DNA of 64,000 bases from Anthoceros angustus (GCA_010909165.1 MU008188.1:558001-622000); one strand, 5' to 3'; positions 34,350 through 45,544 are shown, numbered from the stretch's first letter. Notes: generated from the sequence alone by a model not told the origin. A program made the numbers and translations.

Positions 34350-35240
34350 ATGAGCCTACCAGTCTTTCTCAAGCCTTCAATGGCCCTGAACATGTGCAAT
34401 GGAAGGCCACGGTGGAGGATGAATATCATTCGCTTGTCAAGAACAAAACTGGATTCTTGCTGACCTCCCACCAGGCCGCAAGGCCATATCTTGCAAGTGG
34501 GTGTTCAAACTCAAGTTAAATGCAAAAGGGGAAGTTGCTAGATTCAAAGCATGTCTCGTGGCTAGAGGATTTACTCAAGTGGAAGGGCTCGACTACCAAG
34601 AGACATTTTCACCAGTGGTTCGCGGCTAGTCCATCAGACTCATCCTAGCTTATGCAACAGAATTTGATCTTGACCTCCAGGCGGATGGACGTGCGGCTTT
34701 TACATGGCGCTCTTGATGAGGAATTATACATGCTCCAGCCAGAGGCCTATGAGGATCCTGCACATCCAAACAAGGTGTTAAAACTCTTGAAGTGCATATA
34801 TGGGCTGAAACAAAGCGGGAGAGTGTGGTATATTACTATGCATTTGTATTTGCTCAGCATAGACTTTGTTCAAAACACAGCTGATACTAATGTCTACAAG
34901 CTTTCCCAAGGATCCTCTATCGTGCTCCTTGCCCTTTACGTCGATGACGTGATTTTTGCCACCAATGACCACGCACTGCTGTTAGTTGTCAAGCAAAAGC
35001 TACACAGCCGATTTGACATGAAAGATATCGGCGAGCTTAAATTTTGCTTGGGCATTCAGCTGCTGCGAGTTAGGGATGAAGGTCTCTTGTTCATACACCA
35101 GTACAAGTATGTGAATGAGATACTTAAGAAATTTAATCTAGAAATATCCAGGCCAGCCACCACTCCCTATGCAACAGGTACCAAGTTAACACTTTCTCAG
35201 TGCCCACAATCAGCAGAAGAAATTAAGGACATGGCAGCTC
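34350..35240 (+). pseudogene. Copia reverse transcriptase, frameshifted
   Basis: Begins with [16 protein letters not shown], continues after a frameshift as [20 protein letters not shown] and [20 protein letters not shown], then shifts again into LHGALDEELYML. A long frame follows with IYGLKQSGRVWY, the catalytic YVDD (about 34940) and DIGELKFCLGIQLL. The order and motifs identify Ty1/copia reverse transcriptase. At least two frameshifts and an in-frame stop near 34628 make it inactive. Copia homology ends near 35235, where sequence from an opposite-strand element starts. Confidence 0.93.
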
Positions 35241-36348
35241 CACCTTCTATCTGCAGACTTGTCTTGGACTGTTCATCACCAAGAAGCACCTTGTCATGGA
35301 CATGAGCAAGGTCGAGGGAAGTGAACAACTTCCTGTCTCTGCAGATGTGGGTGGTGACGCCAGAATCCAGGTACCAGCAGCCTTCATCTTGTAAAGAACT
35401 TGACAAGCAGATGGTAAGGATCCTCACAGATGCCTTGGAATCGCCTGATTTGTCCTTGACTGCCACATTTGCAGCAGGTTTTGGTTGCTTCTGCGGCTCA
35501 CCTGCCTTTTTCTTGCATTCTCTTGCCCAGTGGCCAGGGGTCCCACACCAATTGCAGGAGCCTGGTCGCTTGGAGGATTCACCTTTCTGCTATCTTGAGG
35601 GGTTATTGTTCTCCCCCCTGAATTTGTTCGTCTTGTTAGAAGAACGAAAATTCGCAGCTAACACCTTTTCCGCTTTGCTCTTAGGAACACCAGCAGAAAA
35701 AGATCGGCTCTGCTCCTCCTGGAACAATGCGCCAATCACCTCCTTGAGGGTGATGGCCACAGGTTGACCAGCAGCAATAGCAGCAGCTGTACGTAGGGGA
35801 GCATTCTGGCTAGTAACAAATGACTGGTATGAAGGAGGAAGGCGAGTAAGGAACTCAGCTACAACATCCACTTCATCCATCGGCTTGTGAGTCAACGCAG
35901 CTATCTGTGCCCTAAGGTGGTGAAATTTACTTGAGAAAGGAGCCACCTTGTCCCCCTCTTTCATTCTTAAGCTGTAAAATTCATGTTTAGCTGTGCAGAG
36001 GGTCAGAACATTGGTAATCTTGTACGTGTTCTCCAATTGGGATCAGATCTCATGTGCAGTAGTGAAGAACTCCACTTCAGGGACGAGGTCGGCATCAAGG
36101 CCTCCGATGAGAAGGGCCATTCCAATGCCGTTGTGCAGATCCCATTTAGAGATATCCGCAGCTGAAGGTGCAGGGACAGCATTTGGGTCTGGCTTTTTAG
36201 AGGTACCATCGACCACAGCCCAAACACCACGTGCTACTAGCATGCTTTTCATGCGGACTCTCCAGACTAGGTAGCCCTGCCCCTTAAACCTGTCTTTTTC
36301 CTTGAGTTCTGATGTGAAAGAAGGGGTAATCACTACTGCTGCTGCCAT
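35235..36348 (-). pseudogene. Copia Gag, zinc knuckle and start of protease, inverted
   Basis: Read on the minus strand from 36348: a UBN2-type Gag start (FKGQGYLVWRVRMKSMLV), a frameshift near 36040, then MKEGDKVAPFSSKFHHLRAQ and FLTRLPPSYQSF. After an in-frame stop comes a zinc knuckle CNWCGTPGHWARECKKK (about 35510-35560), then the protease region WYLDSGVTTHICRD (about 35345-35390). This is a standard copia Gag-protease order. It is broken by at least one frameshift and one stop, and is joined head-on to the plus-strand reverse transcriptase fragment at about 35235. Confidence 0.93.
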
Positions 36349-36786
36349 GACTACTGGTTGTTAGGTTCTAATTGCCCTGGTTACTGAGGAACGTTGTTTA
36401 TGCTACAATATTGGACATGAACACTTAGGTAGACAGTAAAAGCTATGGCTCTTACGGTACAGGTAAGTATGCATGCATCCAGATCTTGTAATGTGTACTC
36501 ATGGACTGACCATAGTATGCAGGGAGGGGAAGCTGGGAATTCAGCAAGAGAAGGGGGTAGCTGGTGGCTATACCGCTCACGTTGAACTCCTCAGCTTTCC
36601 TTCCAGGCTAGTATGAAACGTTACTCAAGACGGAACCCTAAAACAATGCCTTTACATTTTTTTATGACGGTTCAATTAGGTTAGTCAATAACTGACATGT
36701 CCCTTTCACGTGAAACGACACTCACTAACCAATCTGATTGTTTGGTGACAATTCAACAAGAGGTGCGAAGCAGAAATTGCACCGAT
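36349..36786. other. Short stretch between copia Gag and the minus-strand ORF pair
   Basis: AT/GC-mixed sequence with no recognisable gene. It would be the leader of the minus-strand Gag, but I see no primer-binding site directly upstream of the Gag start. Confidence 0.45.
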
Positions 36787-37209
36787 TCAAATCTGAACAA
36801 CAATTTCCCCCTGCGCCTCTGGTGTCTCCACTCTCGGGCAGCGGAAGATCTCACAGAACTCCATGGATCCAGGTCTATCAGATAGGCAATTTTGTGCAAG
36901 AACCTCCAGCTTGAGATCCATTTGTTGCAAGATATCAGTTATGCTATTGATGTCTTGCTGAAGCTGGTCCTTGCAGGCAAGAATTGTTTGTTCTGTTGGT
37001 GAATCCAAACTACTAATTCTGTTCTTGAGAGAAATCTGGTTCCTGAAAGCAAGGGACAGGACCCTCTCCACACGGGTAAGGAGCTCTTGCGTCTTGTCCT
37101 TAACTCCTCTAATTCCAGTGTGGGGGTTGAATTCTGTTTTGCTCTCAGTGGTTGCTGCTGCCTGTTGTACGGTCCTTGGTATTCTGACAAAAGGTCGCGG
37201 TGTTTCCAT
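36787..37209 (-). CDS. Unrecognised 140-codon ORF with predicted coiled coil
   Basis: The first ATG in frame is at 37209. The N-terminal third is Pro/Thr rich. Residues about 35-115 are hydrophilic with heptad-like spacing (for example TQELLTRVERVLSLAF and ITDILQQMDLKLEVLAQ), which suggests a coiled coil. It overlaps the end of the preceding ORF by about 65 bases in another frame. I do not recognise the family. Small overlapping ORFs after a tRNA-iMet primer site are seen both in LTR retroelements and in endogenous caulimovirid-type elements, and neither is proven here. Confidence 0.4.
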   Translation of the reverse strand: METPRPFVRIPRTVQQAAATTESKTEFNPHTGIRGVKDKTQELLTRVERVLSLAFRNQISLKNRISSLDSPTEQTILACKDQLQQDINSITDILQQMDLKLEVLAQNCLSDRPGSMEFCEIFRCPRVETPEAQGEIVVQI

Positions 37210-37534
37210 CAGGTCTGAACAGGAAATCTGGTGAGGCCGATGCTGCAGGTCGAGGTGTGTAATGCAGATCAGGGTTTTGTCCACGTCTGTAACAGCGTTC
37301 TCGATAGAGCCGGTCGGTCTCTTGATTTCTTCTCAGAATCCACCTGGCTGTGGGTGATGAAGGACGTCGTTGAGCAGCAAACCTTTGTAGCCAGAGGGCA
37401 GGGTAGTTATGTTCGTAGAGGTCTAGCACCGTATCTAGAGGTAGGGGTGCTACTGGCCTTGGTGCTGCTAGATGATTGTATCTAGAATACTCACCTCGGC
37501 GTGGGCCACTACGATTTCTACCATGCCTTGGCAT
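37145..37534 (-). CDS. Unrecognised basic 129-codon ORF just after a primer-binding-site motif
   Basis: Starts with an ATG at 37534, about 30 bases after a tRNA-iMet primer-binding motif on the same strand. The protein is Arg/Pro rich (for example PRHGRNRSGPRRGEYSRY) with a central LDTVLDLYEHNYPALWLQRF stretch. I know no family match. Position and basic character would suit a Gag-like or small retroelement protein. This is inference only. Confidence 0.4.
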   Translation of the reverse strand: MPRHGRNRSGPRRGEYSRYNHLAAPRPVAPLPLDTVLDLYEHNYPALWLQRFAAQRRPSSPTARWILRRNQETDRLYRERCYRRGQNPDLHYTPRPAASASPDFLFRPDGNTATFCQNTKDRTTGSSNH

Positions 37535-37565
37535 TTTCAAAGTTTTTTCTCAAGATACGTACCAT

Positions 37566-37577
37566 GCTCTGATACCA
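37566..37577 (-). promoter_or_regulatory. tRNA-iMet primer-binding-site motif
   Basis: The minus strand reads TGGTATCAGAGC, the 12 bases complementary to the 3' end of plant initiator tRNA-Met that prime reverse transcription in copia, gypsy and caulimovirid elements. I find no LTR ending in CA directly before it. Confidence 0.75.
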
Positions 37578-37580
37578 GAT

Positions 37581-37958
37581 CTAAACTGATGCGGACTGGG
37601 CAGTGTTTTCAAGGTGCTGGATCAGACTTCCCTCTTCTTTTATGCGTGTAGCCTCGTCCTCCTTTACCCTGCCACAACTCAGGCTGCTCCTAAGCTCAAC
37701 ATTGAAGCTGCCTAGGCGCGCGCGCTGCCACATCTGGTGCCTGGATTCCCACTCCCAACCTTGCTTGGCCTTGTTGTTTTCAGCTGGCCTTGCTGCAGCT
37801 GGGATCTGAGGGGGATTCCTAGCCTTCTGTGGAGCCGCGCTCTCCTTTCTTTCTTCAGCACAGCTGGGTGTCTTCGAGGCGATGGCAATCAGCAGGCGTA
37901 TGAGCACAAACAGCAACAGTTCTCCTCCGGCAATGACAGTAGCCAGGTTGAGCTCCAT
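37581..37958 (-). CDS. Unrecognised 125-codon ORF with one membrane segment
   Basis: Begins with ATG at 37958. Residues about 4-26 (LATVIAGGELLLFVLIRLLI) form a hydrophobic helix long enough to span a membrane, followed by a hydrophilic tail of about 100 residues. Its stop codon lies 4 bases before the primer-binding motif. I do not recognise the family. It could be a retroelement-borne ORF or a chance frame; the hydrophobic segment makes it worth listing. Confidence 0.3.
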   Translation of the reverse strand: MELNLATVIAGGELLLFVLIRLLIAIASKTPSCAEERKESAAPQKARNPPQIPAAARPAENNKAKQGWEWESRHQMWQRARLGSFNVELRSSLSCGRVKEDEATRIKEEGSLIQHLENTAQSASV

Positions 37959-38110
37959 CTCGCCCCGGCCACCTTATTATGGATCAGGTCTATACTGCAG
38001 AGGAGGACGCGCGCACCCACCACAGTGATCTCCTTCGTGAGAGTGTGCTCGCTTCCTCCTTGTGACTGTCCTGTTCTCGCGCCTGTGCCCGTGTTTAGTT
38101 TAAGAGGGGG

Positions 38111-38295
38111 TGTTACGGTATATGTTATGTATACCTTAAGTTAAACCTAAACGGGCATTAGTCGCCTAGTGGACTAGTTAGGGCTAGACATGTGAATAGT
38201 CACATATGAAGTACTTAAACAATTTTTGTATTCAATTAACATCATTATCAACAATCAAGTTCAGCTCTCTCGTCTCTACTCGTTCCTTCATAACA
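38111..38295 (+). mobile_element. LTR-like sequence preceded by a polypurine tract
   Basis: AAGAGGGGG at 38102-38110 is followed by TGTTACGGTATATG and the segment ends ...CATAACA at 38295, giving the TG...CA form. Short copia LTRs follow a polypurine tract in just this way. It contains a TATAC-type palindrome near 38119-38137. I find no second copy in the window and no target duplication, so it is a 3' LTR candidate or remnant. Confidence 0.55.
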
Positions 38296-38310
38296 CTCAA
38301 CCCTGTGCTC

Positions 38311-38490
38311 CATGCGAGGACGAAACATGTGGAGATCCAACACCACTTTATACGATAGATGGTAGCCAACAAGCAAGTCGCCCTGAGCTACATCAACAGA
38401 ATCGACAACATCGCCGGCCTGCTGACCGAGGGCCTACCCAAGTTCCTTCACGACAAGCACATTAAAAGTATAGGACTGGCGAGCAGAGAC
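38311..38490 (+). pseudogene. C-terminal copia RNase H fragment
   Basis: The frame reads RTKHVEIQHHFI, then after a break VANKQVALSYINRIDNIAGL and LTEGLPKFLHDKHI, the usual end of a copia polyprotein. A purine run (AGAGAAAGGGGGAG, about 38525-38538) follows, as a polypurine tract would. The fragment is frameshifted and short. Confidence 0.85.
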
Positions 38491-38555
38491 TCTTATCTTG
38501 GGATTCTCCCGGCATCAGGTAGCACAGAGAAAGGGGGAGCTCCTTAGCTCCATCA

Positions 38556-38879
38556 GTGGGACCCTGCTCCACCACATCTCTCAGCTCCCCAATCATCAGG
38601 CAGAGACTTTCATGGGAGAAAGAGCCATTTGAGCTGGAGCAATCCACATTGTGTGAGGAAGGACAAGCCAAGCACCACAAATTTGAGCTGCAACAAGCTG
38701 CGCTCAGGGAGGAGCAGCAAATGAGGTTAGAAATTGCCAAAGAGGAGAACACCACAAAGTTAGAAATGAAACGAATAGACGTTTGGAAGTATGTTTTGGG
38801 TGCAAAATTAGAAATAAAGTACCTGAAAGTCATCGTTAAGAAGGTGGAAAAAAAATTTAACTACACTGACAGCAAATGA
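38556..38879 (+). CDS. 107-codon coiled-coil ORF, possibly transposon-associated
   Basis: The protein is Glu/Lys/Leu rich (FELEQSTLCEEGQAKHHKF, ALREEQQMRLEIAKEE) and should form a long helix. PIF/Harbinger and related elements often carry a second, Myb-like protein with such a charged tail. This ORF lies next to a Harbinger transposase relic on the other strand, so it may be the tail of that protein. The N-terminal Myb part is not seen. Confidence 0.4.
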   Translation: MGPCSTTSLSSPIIRQRLSWEKEPFELEQSTLCEEGQAKHHKFELQQAALREEQQMRLEIAKEENTTKLEMKRIDVWKYVLGAKLEIKYLKVIVKKVEKKFNYTDSK

Positions 38880-40010
38880 TGTGGAGCACACCTCTCTGAT
38901 AATTCTTATGTAAGACTTTGTCTTCTAGAACTTCTTTGAAGTTGTGTGCTATAATATTTGAGTTGTCGTCTAGGTTATCTGGTACTGAAAACTCTAATTC
39001 CTCATCTAGGTGCAATTCTAACCATGCATCTCCAAGGTTGGCCAGCATATTTTGCAACACACAACATGCTATTGTACCCATCATCCTATCTATTTGACAT
39101 CTTTTGCTTGTTTCACTTGACGTCGAAGTTCCCGCAAAAGAACCCATCTAGACTTCAAAATTCCAATATAATGCGCATTCCGCACTCTGATTTTAGACAA
39201 ATAATAGTTGAACTCTATATTCTTTCCACATGTCAGAGCTCTATAAAGTGGAACACAAAACTGTGACAGAGGATATGCTGAATCACCCAAAATGTACGTA
39301 TTGCCCTATACAGAAGTGTGAGGCAGGATTCCTGTAGGCACATATTCTTTGATATACATAAGCATCATGATTAAATCTAGGACATCCGAAATGCAGAGAT
39401 ATAATGCCCTTGTTGATATCACTTGCAAATGGAGGTTAAATGAATACTTCTTTTTTCAATCAAAATATTGGCCACCAGCAACGTCAAGCTTTTGTGAAAG
39501 AGGCAATATTGTTTCATCAATGAAGCCAGCGCAATGTTGTAAGCCTTCTATACTCATTACTGCACTTGCAAGCTAAAATCCGCGCCTACTTGAATTTGGC
39601 CACAATATCGTCTCATCTCTCAGGTCCGGCAATGCCGTGATTACTCTTTTTGGTCCTCTCAACAACAGTGCCATGGCCTACATGGAAGAGATGGCACATC
39701 TTACCAATGCTTGCTCCATTGTTTCCAACACCCAACTTGCATAATGTCATTGCTAGCTGCCAAGTAACTTGAATTTGGGAAGAGTTGGAGTTGTTGAAGA
39801 GCACTTGGTTAAGTGACATAAAATATTGCAAAGTGATGTGAATCTCTTATGTGAAGTGCGAAGTAGCTGCCTAAACTCATCTAGATGTATGTTAGATAGA
39901 GTAGACGACCAATAGTATGTAGGCCGATGTCGCTTGGCCTTTGCATTCACAAACCTTGAAGCTTGAGCAAGCATGTACATTTCAACAGGACCTTCTCCCT
40001 TTGAATCTGA
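38860..40010 (-). pseudogene. PIF/Harbinger transposase relic
   Basis: On the minus strand, in order: a DEFRQLLRTSHKRFTSLCNIL stretch (about 39850-39905), WQLAMTLCKLGVGNNGASIG with HVGHGTVVE (about 39675-39760, the helix-turn-helix region), then GDSAYPLSQFCVPLYR, NYYLSKIRVRNAHYIGILKSRW (about 39125-39290, the last catalytic segment of a DDE_Tnp_4 domain) and CCVLQNMLANLGDAWLEL (about 39000-39065). Frameshifts and stops separate the pieces and the middle of the catalytic domain is not readable. I could not identify TIRs. Confidence 0.87.
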
Positions 40011-41167
40011 TGAGTTCTCTAGACTTCATCAGAGGTGTCGCTCAATATGCTTGCAAATGCCCATGCCTTTTCCAAGTCTAGAAGGAACTGTTTCCTCCGA
40101 GAACGATAAAGCATGGCAACTAAAACTTCCTTGGAATTCTTGGGCCACCGAATTCTGCTAACGCTATCACATAGAGGGAAAGAAAATAAGCAGCCCTGGT
40201 GTACATTTGTGCAGCACGCATGCAGCGATGGTGATGGCGTGTTGTGGCAGGAATGACTGTAGGCAAACAAGGTCGTGGTGGGAAGAAAAAAGAAGGAGGG
40301 CAGGCGATTAAGACGGACCGGGGTCGCCCTGAAGGAGAGGAGGCGTATCATACCACCACAAATCGCGGATCTGCCAAATCTAGTAAGAAGTGGCCTAGTG
40401 GATTTGTTTAAATCCAATACGCTAAATATTTCATGGAAACTTAAGTATTTACTTTTTTTCATGGTAACCAAATACTATTAAAAAAACTCAACAATAATAC
40501 GCCTTAATGATACAAAGACTGGGGCAATACCCGGTTTTGCGGAACCACTAATACTTGGTGTTTGAAGCACTTTTTTTATGTATTTTTATCCTATTCTAAA
40601 AAATCAACCGAATATTGGCTCTTGGCAAGTTCGAAATACTCAACTCTCCATTGCTCCCCAGCTTGCAAGGTCTATCACTCAGATGCACCCCAAGGCAATC
40701 TACTCTTCGTCTCACGGAGCGGCAGCTCCAAGCTTGCATCATCGTGCTGTTATTGAAGTCGTATGTGGTCTCTTTGCCCCTTGAAGGACACTTATTTCCA
40801 CCTTAGTTCAATGGGATGCAAAGTGCTTGAGATGGTGAAAGTCGAGATGTAGCGAGACAATGTGGTTGAGATGGTGAAGATCTACCCAGGTTGGTTGGAA
40901 CGGGAAGGTGTGGACCATGGATTGGCTATGGTGGAAGTTTATAGTTATGGCGGAGACCCCATTATAAAGACTATAATACCCTAAAATATTAAGATCCCTA
41001 CATCATTCCGGGTTACCAAGGATTTCCTGGGTCATCCGTATTTTGAACCCTCCATACGTAGGGGGGTTCAAAATATGGTGAAAACACTAGGGTCCGATGT
41101 TTTGGTGGGGTCAAGTCATAATGAGGGTTATCAATTAGTCTTATGCTCTCGAAATACCGCTGAACGG

Positions 41168-41373
41168 GTGACATCTAGACAATGTGCCCTTCGGAAGAGA
41201 CATCTAGACAATGTGCCCTTCGGAAGTGACATCTAGACAATGTGCCCTTCGCTAGACAATGTGCCCTTAGGAAGTGACATCTAGACAATGTGCCCTTCAG
41301 AAGTGACATCTAGACAATGTGCCCTTCGGAAGTGACATCTAGACAATGTGCCCTGCGGAAGTGACATCTAGAC
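41168..41373. repeat. 30-base minisatellite, about seven copies
   Basis: The unit is GTGACATCTAGACAATGTGC followed by CCTTCGGAA. One unit is truncated (near 41250) and a few carry single-base changes. There are no spacers between units, so it is not a CRISPR array. Confidence 0.92.
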
Positions 41374-41385
41374 GTGGGTCCATTC

Positions 41386-41520
41386 AAACTTCATGGTCGA
41401 GTACCCTTTAGTCACTCCAGGGTCAAGTACCCTTCCGTCACTCCACGGTGGAGTACCCTTCCATCACTCCAAGGTGGAGTACCCTTCAGTCACTCCAAGG
41501 TGGAGTACCCTTCAGTCGGA
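41386..41520. repeat. 29-base minisatellite, about five copies
   Basis: The unit is GGTGGAGTACCCTTCAGTCA followed by CTCCAA, with small variations. It begins about 13 bases after the 30-base array but has an unrelated sequence. Confidence 0.9.
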
Positions 41521-41964
41521 TCTCTACTGGGATGGGGTGCTATCCCTCCCCCACGAAAAAGACTTATGAGATTGCGGCTTGTAAAAAGTTCAAAGGGGCC
41601 GCCCATTGTAAAAACGCTACGGGTTTACTCTCAATTAAATCCACGAGCAAGTTGACTACAACAAGAATACGAGGACTTATGTACTTACATCTTGATTAAT
41701 TTATATTTTAAAATAACAAATCTATATATTGATTACTTTATATTTTATCATATCATGTCTACCTTATAATAATTTATCTTATTATTAATTTCACAATTAT
41801 TTATAAACTAATTATAATTATATATTGTACATAAGTTTGAAGGAAACTAAAGGAAAAATAGGAAATTGTGGTGATTTGTAGGCACATTAACCCTTGAATG
41901 ACCGAAGGTCATCTCACTTTGAGATGCTCCACATTGTGACGCTCCGAGAATAAGAAACATTTAC

Positions 41965-42080
41965 AAGCAAGCTTTTCGATCGCCACAATATTTTTTATTG
42001 TTGTTAGAATTAAGCATGTCATAAGCTTTTCGATCATCATAGCATTTTTAATTATTGTTAGAATCAAGCATGTCATAAGT
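41965..42080. repeat. Tandem duplication of about 58 bases
   Basis: AAGCTTTTCGATCGCCACAA and the matching AAGCTTTTCGATCATCATAG begin two copies, each ending AAGCATGTCATAAG. The copies differ by a few substitutions. Confidence 0.8.
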
Positions 42081-42335
42081 CGTTGGATAGAGATTGGGCT
42101 GAAGAACTAAATTTTAAAAACAAAAAGTAATCCAAAAATAATTTTAATTTAATAACTAGTTATCCTAACATGATTATACTAAACATGTGCTTGAAAAGCT
42201 CTCTCACACAAGCTCTTCATATTGAATACATTATTAGCAATAATGGCAATAGCCTAATACTCTATATCATGCTTATGCATAACCGCTAAGAATTTATCTA
42301 GCTTTGATATAGATGTCATCACACTGGTTAGCCTC

Positions 42336-42423
42336 AACACATGGCTTACCTAAGAATATGTTAAGATCAAGAATAAAACAACACATGGCTTACCTAAGAA
42401 TATGTTAAGATCAAGAATAAAAT
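42336..42423. repeat. 44-base tandem duplication
   Basis: AACACATGGCTTACCTAAGA begins two back-to-back 44-base copies that differ only at the last base. The near identity indicates a recent event. Confidence 0.92.
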
Positions 42424-45400
42424 TTTTTCGAGAAAAAATTCTGATTCATCCATAAAGGAGAAGGTGCATCAAGGGGTCCTAAAGACTTCTAAGAGCTAAG
42501 GTCGGGGGCTGTTAGATAGTGGCAGAGCTACTTTGATCAGTGTGGGTTGTTCATGAGCTAGCTGGGGTAGCACCTTGGGCAAAGCCTTTGCCAAGCTTGG
42601 GAGCTTCGAGTCACCAGCTGACATTCTAACAATGCTAAAGGAACAAAGATGATGCCCACATCAGAATGGTAGTTATTTGCTTACGAGAGTCTTGGTTCAA
42701 CAAGCTAGAGATGTATCCCATTTTGAGAGAGCCGTCAACCTATGACAAGAAAAAGGAGGTTGCTCCACAAGTTGGTCCTTCAAGTGTTGTAAAGAACTTT
42801 GGATCACGATCAGGAGGATTTTATGGCGTCCGAGTTGCACACAAATTCCGGGGCATGTGACCACAGACGCAGAGCACTACTGATGAACTGCAGAAATCCT
42901 TAAGCTAACCTTGCTTTGCCAAGGCCCAGTCCCACTCATTGAGGGCCTGAATTTCTTTCAAGACAAGGAGACGCAACTTGGATACCGCTACCTTCGAATG
43001 ATAATGAGGCTATGGAGTGAGGTCTCAGAGCATGCCTCCCTGATCAACAAGTCCATTTCCTTAGTGAAGAAGTGCAGGTAGCTGAGAGAGGAATGCCGTT
43101 GTACATAGCATTCACCATCATAGCAAACACATGACACAAAGGTCAGCAAGTTAACCTCCTAGTCGACCATTCGATGCACATCCTCTAGTCCCGCAAGGGC
43201 TTTAGGGTAGATAGTATCTGAGCCAAGCACATTCATGTGCATAGAGGCACGAATTGGGGAGGAGGATAACACCTTAGGTGCAGGTTTTGAAGGGAGCTTC
43301 CTTCAAGTTGCGGGATATCGTCGTCACTCCCCCCATCATCCAAGGAATCTAGAACCAAGCCATTGCGGTCCGAACGAGCAACCGTAGCAATTGCACAGCT
43401 CGCAAAGCAAGCACGATGCCCCTCCGCTCAACACAAAGTAGCACCAATTTTAGATCTTCCAAGATGAGCCTCTCATCCCATCTTCAAAGCTTGTAGATCT
43501 TCTTGCGGAGCACTTAGAACAAATCGCACAGTTGGTGATATTGAAGGTGGAAGGCAATTTTTAGACGGTGAAATGAGCACTTTCATATTGCAATGTAAGT
43601 AGCCACACATAATTGAAAGCACACATCTCAAAGTTTGTTGTGTTCCTTAGTGCATACATATCCATGGATTATGTTAAGACTGCAGAATTTAAGACATTTG
43701 TGCAAAGGACTAATTCTCGAGGATCCTCAAGGCGGCTCATAGACCACGGGCTCAGAGTCTATCTAGTACATGCATGAAACAGACAAATGTTAGTAACATA
43801 GATATGATGTCTGACAAGATCTTCGTGCATTGTATTCTAGCTTTGCTACTACCGTACCTCGAAGGGTGGTTCAACAGGATAATACCGAAATAATTATTTT
43901 TTGAAAAAAACAAGGTTCAACATAAATATTTATATTTTTCAAAATTTCAACATTTACAAAAATAATTTTATCAAATTTTAATATTTTATTAAAATATATA
44001 GGTATGTATAAAACTAATGGATATGTATAGATCTCCCTAAATAGGCCCTAATTTTCCACACAAACCCTATTTTCCTTATTTTCGCATCATAAACTCATAA
44101 ATTTTTACCTATTCAATATTTTAAGTATAATAATTTCTGGATTTTCAACTTTTACTAATTTTAATTAATTAACGCCGAATCACCCCTTGGGGTACGGTAC
44201 TGAAGTTTTCAAGACGGGTGTGTTACTATTCAATATTATTTCCCATGAAGTCTTCATTATTTCATAAAGCTCTTTACAACACCTCTTAAGTTATCTTTTC
44301 CATAGAAACTTGCTAACACTTATCTCAAAGAAATTGTATCTTTCAACTCAAATAAGATAACTGTGCATAAATATGATTATGTTATGTTGATGACTGATGG
44401 ATGGCCAAGAAAAGAGGTAGTGAACGCATCCTAAATTTGATTTCAAGCAAATTATACTCTTGAAATAGGTTCTAGGCTCCCTGTGCAAGGCCAAATGGCG
44501 GGTGGACAGGACTGTCACGCAGGACGAGGCTAGTTGAGATGCTACCTTGGTAACGAAGAGTGGCATGGTGGCTGTCCAGTTTCTCTCCCCGGGTTCCCTT
44601 GCTGACACCTAACCAGCTCACTATTGCCACGTTCTTGTCCGTCATCTTAGTAGCTAGGCCTTGTCTTACGCAAATGAGCTTGTCCTCGTGTTGTGCAAGG
44701 ATGTTGATCGAATGCATTCACCTTGCCACATCACGGACGAGGGGCAAATTGGTGCCGCAATAGCTAAACTAGCTGCCTTCTTGTTATCCCCCAGCCCAGC
44801 TCACAGTGTTGTGCTGTAGGGATGACATTATATTTACAAATGTGAATCCCTGTTTTTGCCTTCGTATGGAGATGATCTTGACAATGTGAACAAATGTAAA
44901 TTAATGACGCATGGCAAGCCCAACAAGATATCAAAGCATAAAAATGAGAGTTAGCCGACAACAAAATCTCAATCATACGCCATGAGACTATGAAACACAT
45001 TATGATCATTATAGAAAAGAGTTAAAAAAAGGGGTTATAGTCCAAAGTGCCATTGCTTGGAGAACAATAGATACTCGTTGTTTAAGAAGGCAATAAAGGA
45101 GCTCTTCAGACTCACAGTTTGAGCATAGCTAGAGCACTGTTTGAACTTCGTTCCATGTCTAGTTAGCCATGTGTTTGAACTTTGTTCCATGTCTAGTTAG
45201 CCATGTGGCCAACCGAACCGTACCAACTAGTTGACGGATACAAGCACACGTGGTCCCCAGTTTGCTGACGTGGTAGGGTATAGTTCAATTCAAGCTAAAT
45301 TGATCATCAAGCTATACTATGTACTGGATAGTTCACTGCGAACTGAGGTTAAATAAAATGTTTTTATCTTTTATCAATGACTCCATATGCATGCTATTTC

Positions 45401-45544
45401 AAATGACTTTCATGTTACTCCATGCTATTTCATCCATTCCTCTTCCCGCTTATCGGGTCAGCCCGTTTCCAAGCTTTCGGCCATGGCCTCACATGTACAG
45501 TGCTCGCATCGTGCTGGAGGTTGTGGACAAGAAGGGAATTCAAC

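Larger units (their letters stand above)
40480..44914. other. AT-rich gene-free region
   Basis: Over 4 kb without a gene I can support. The longest frames (for example 42666-42860 and 44472-44717) have no known domain. The region contains two adjacent minisatellites and two short tandem duplications listed separately. The rest is AT-rich with long A/T runs, typical of decayed intergenic DNA. Confidence 0.55.

Noticed and set aside
41168-41520. CRISPR-like array of 29-30-base repeats
   Set aside because: The units abut without unique spacers, and the genome is a plant nuclear genome, so this is a minisatellite.
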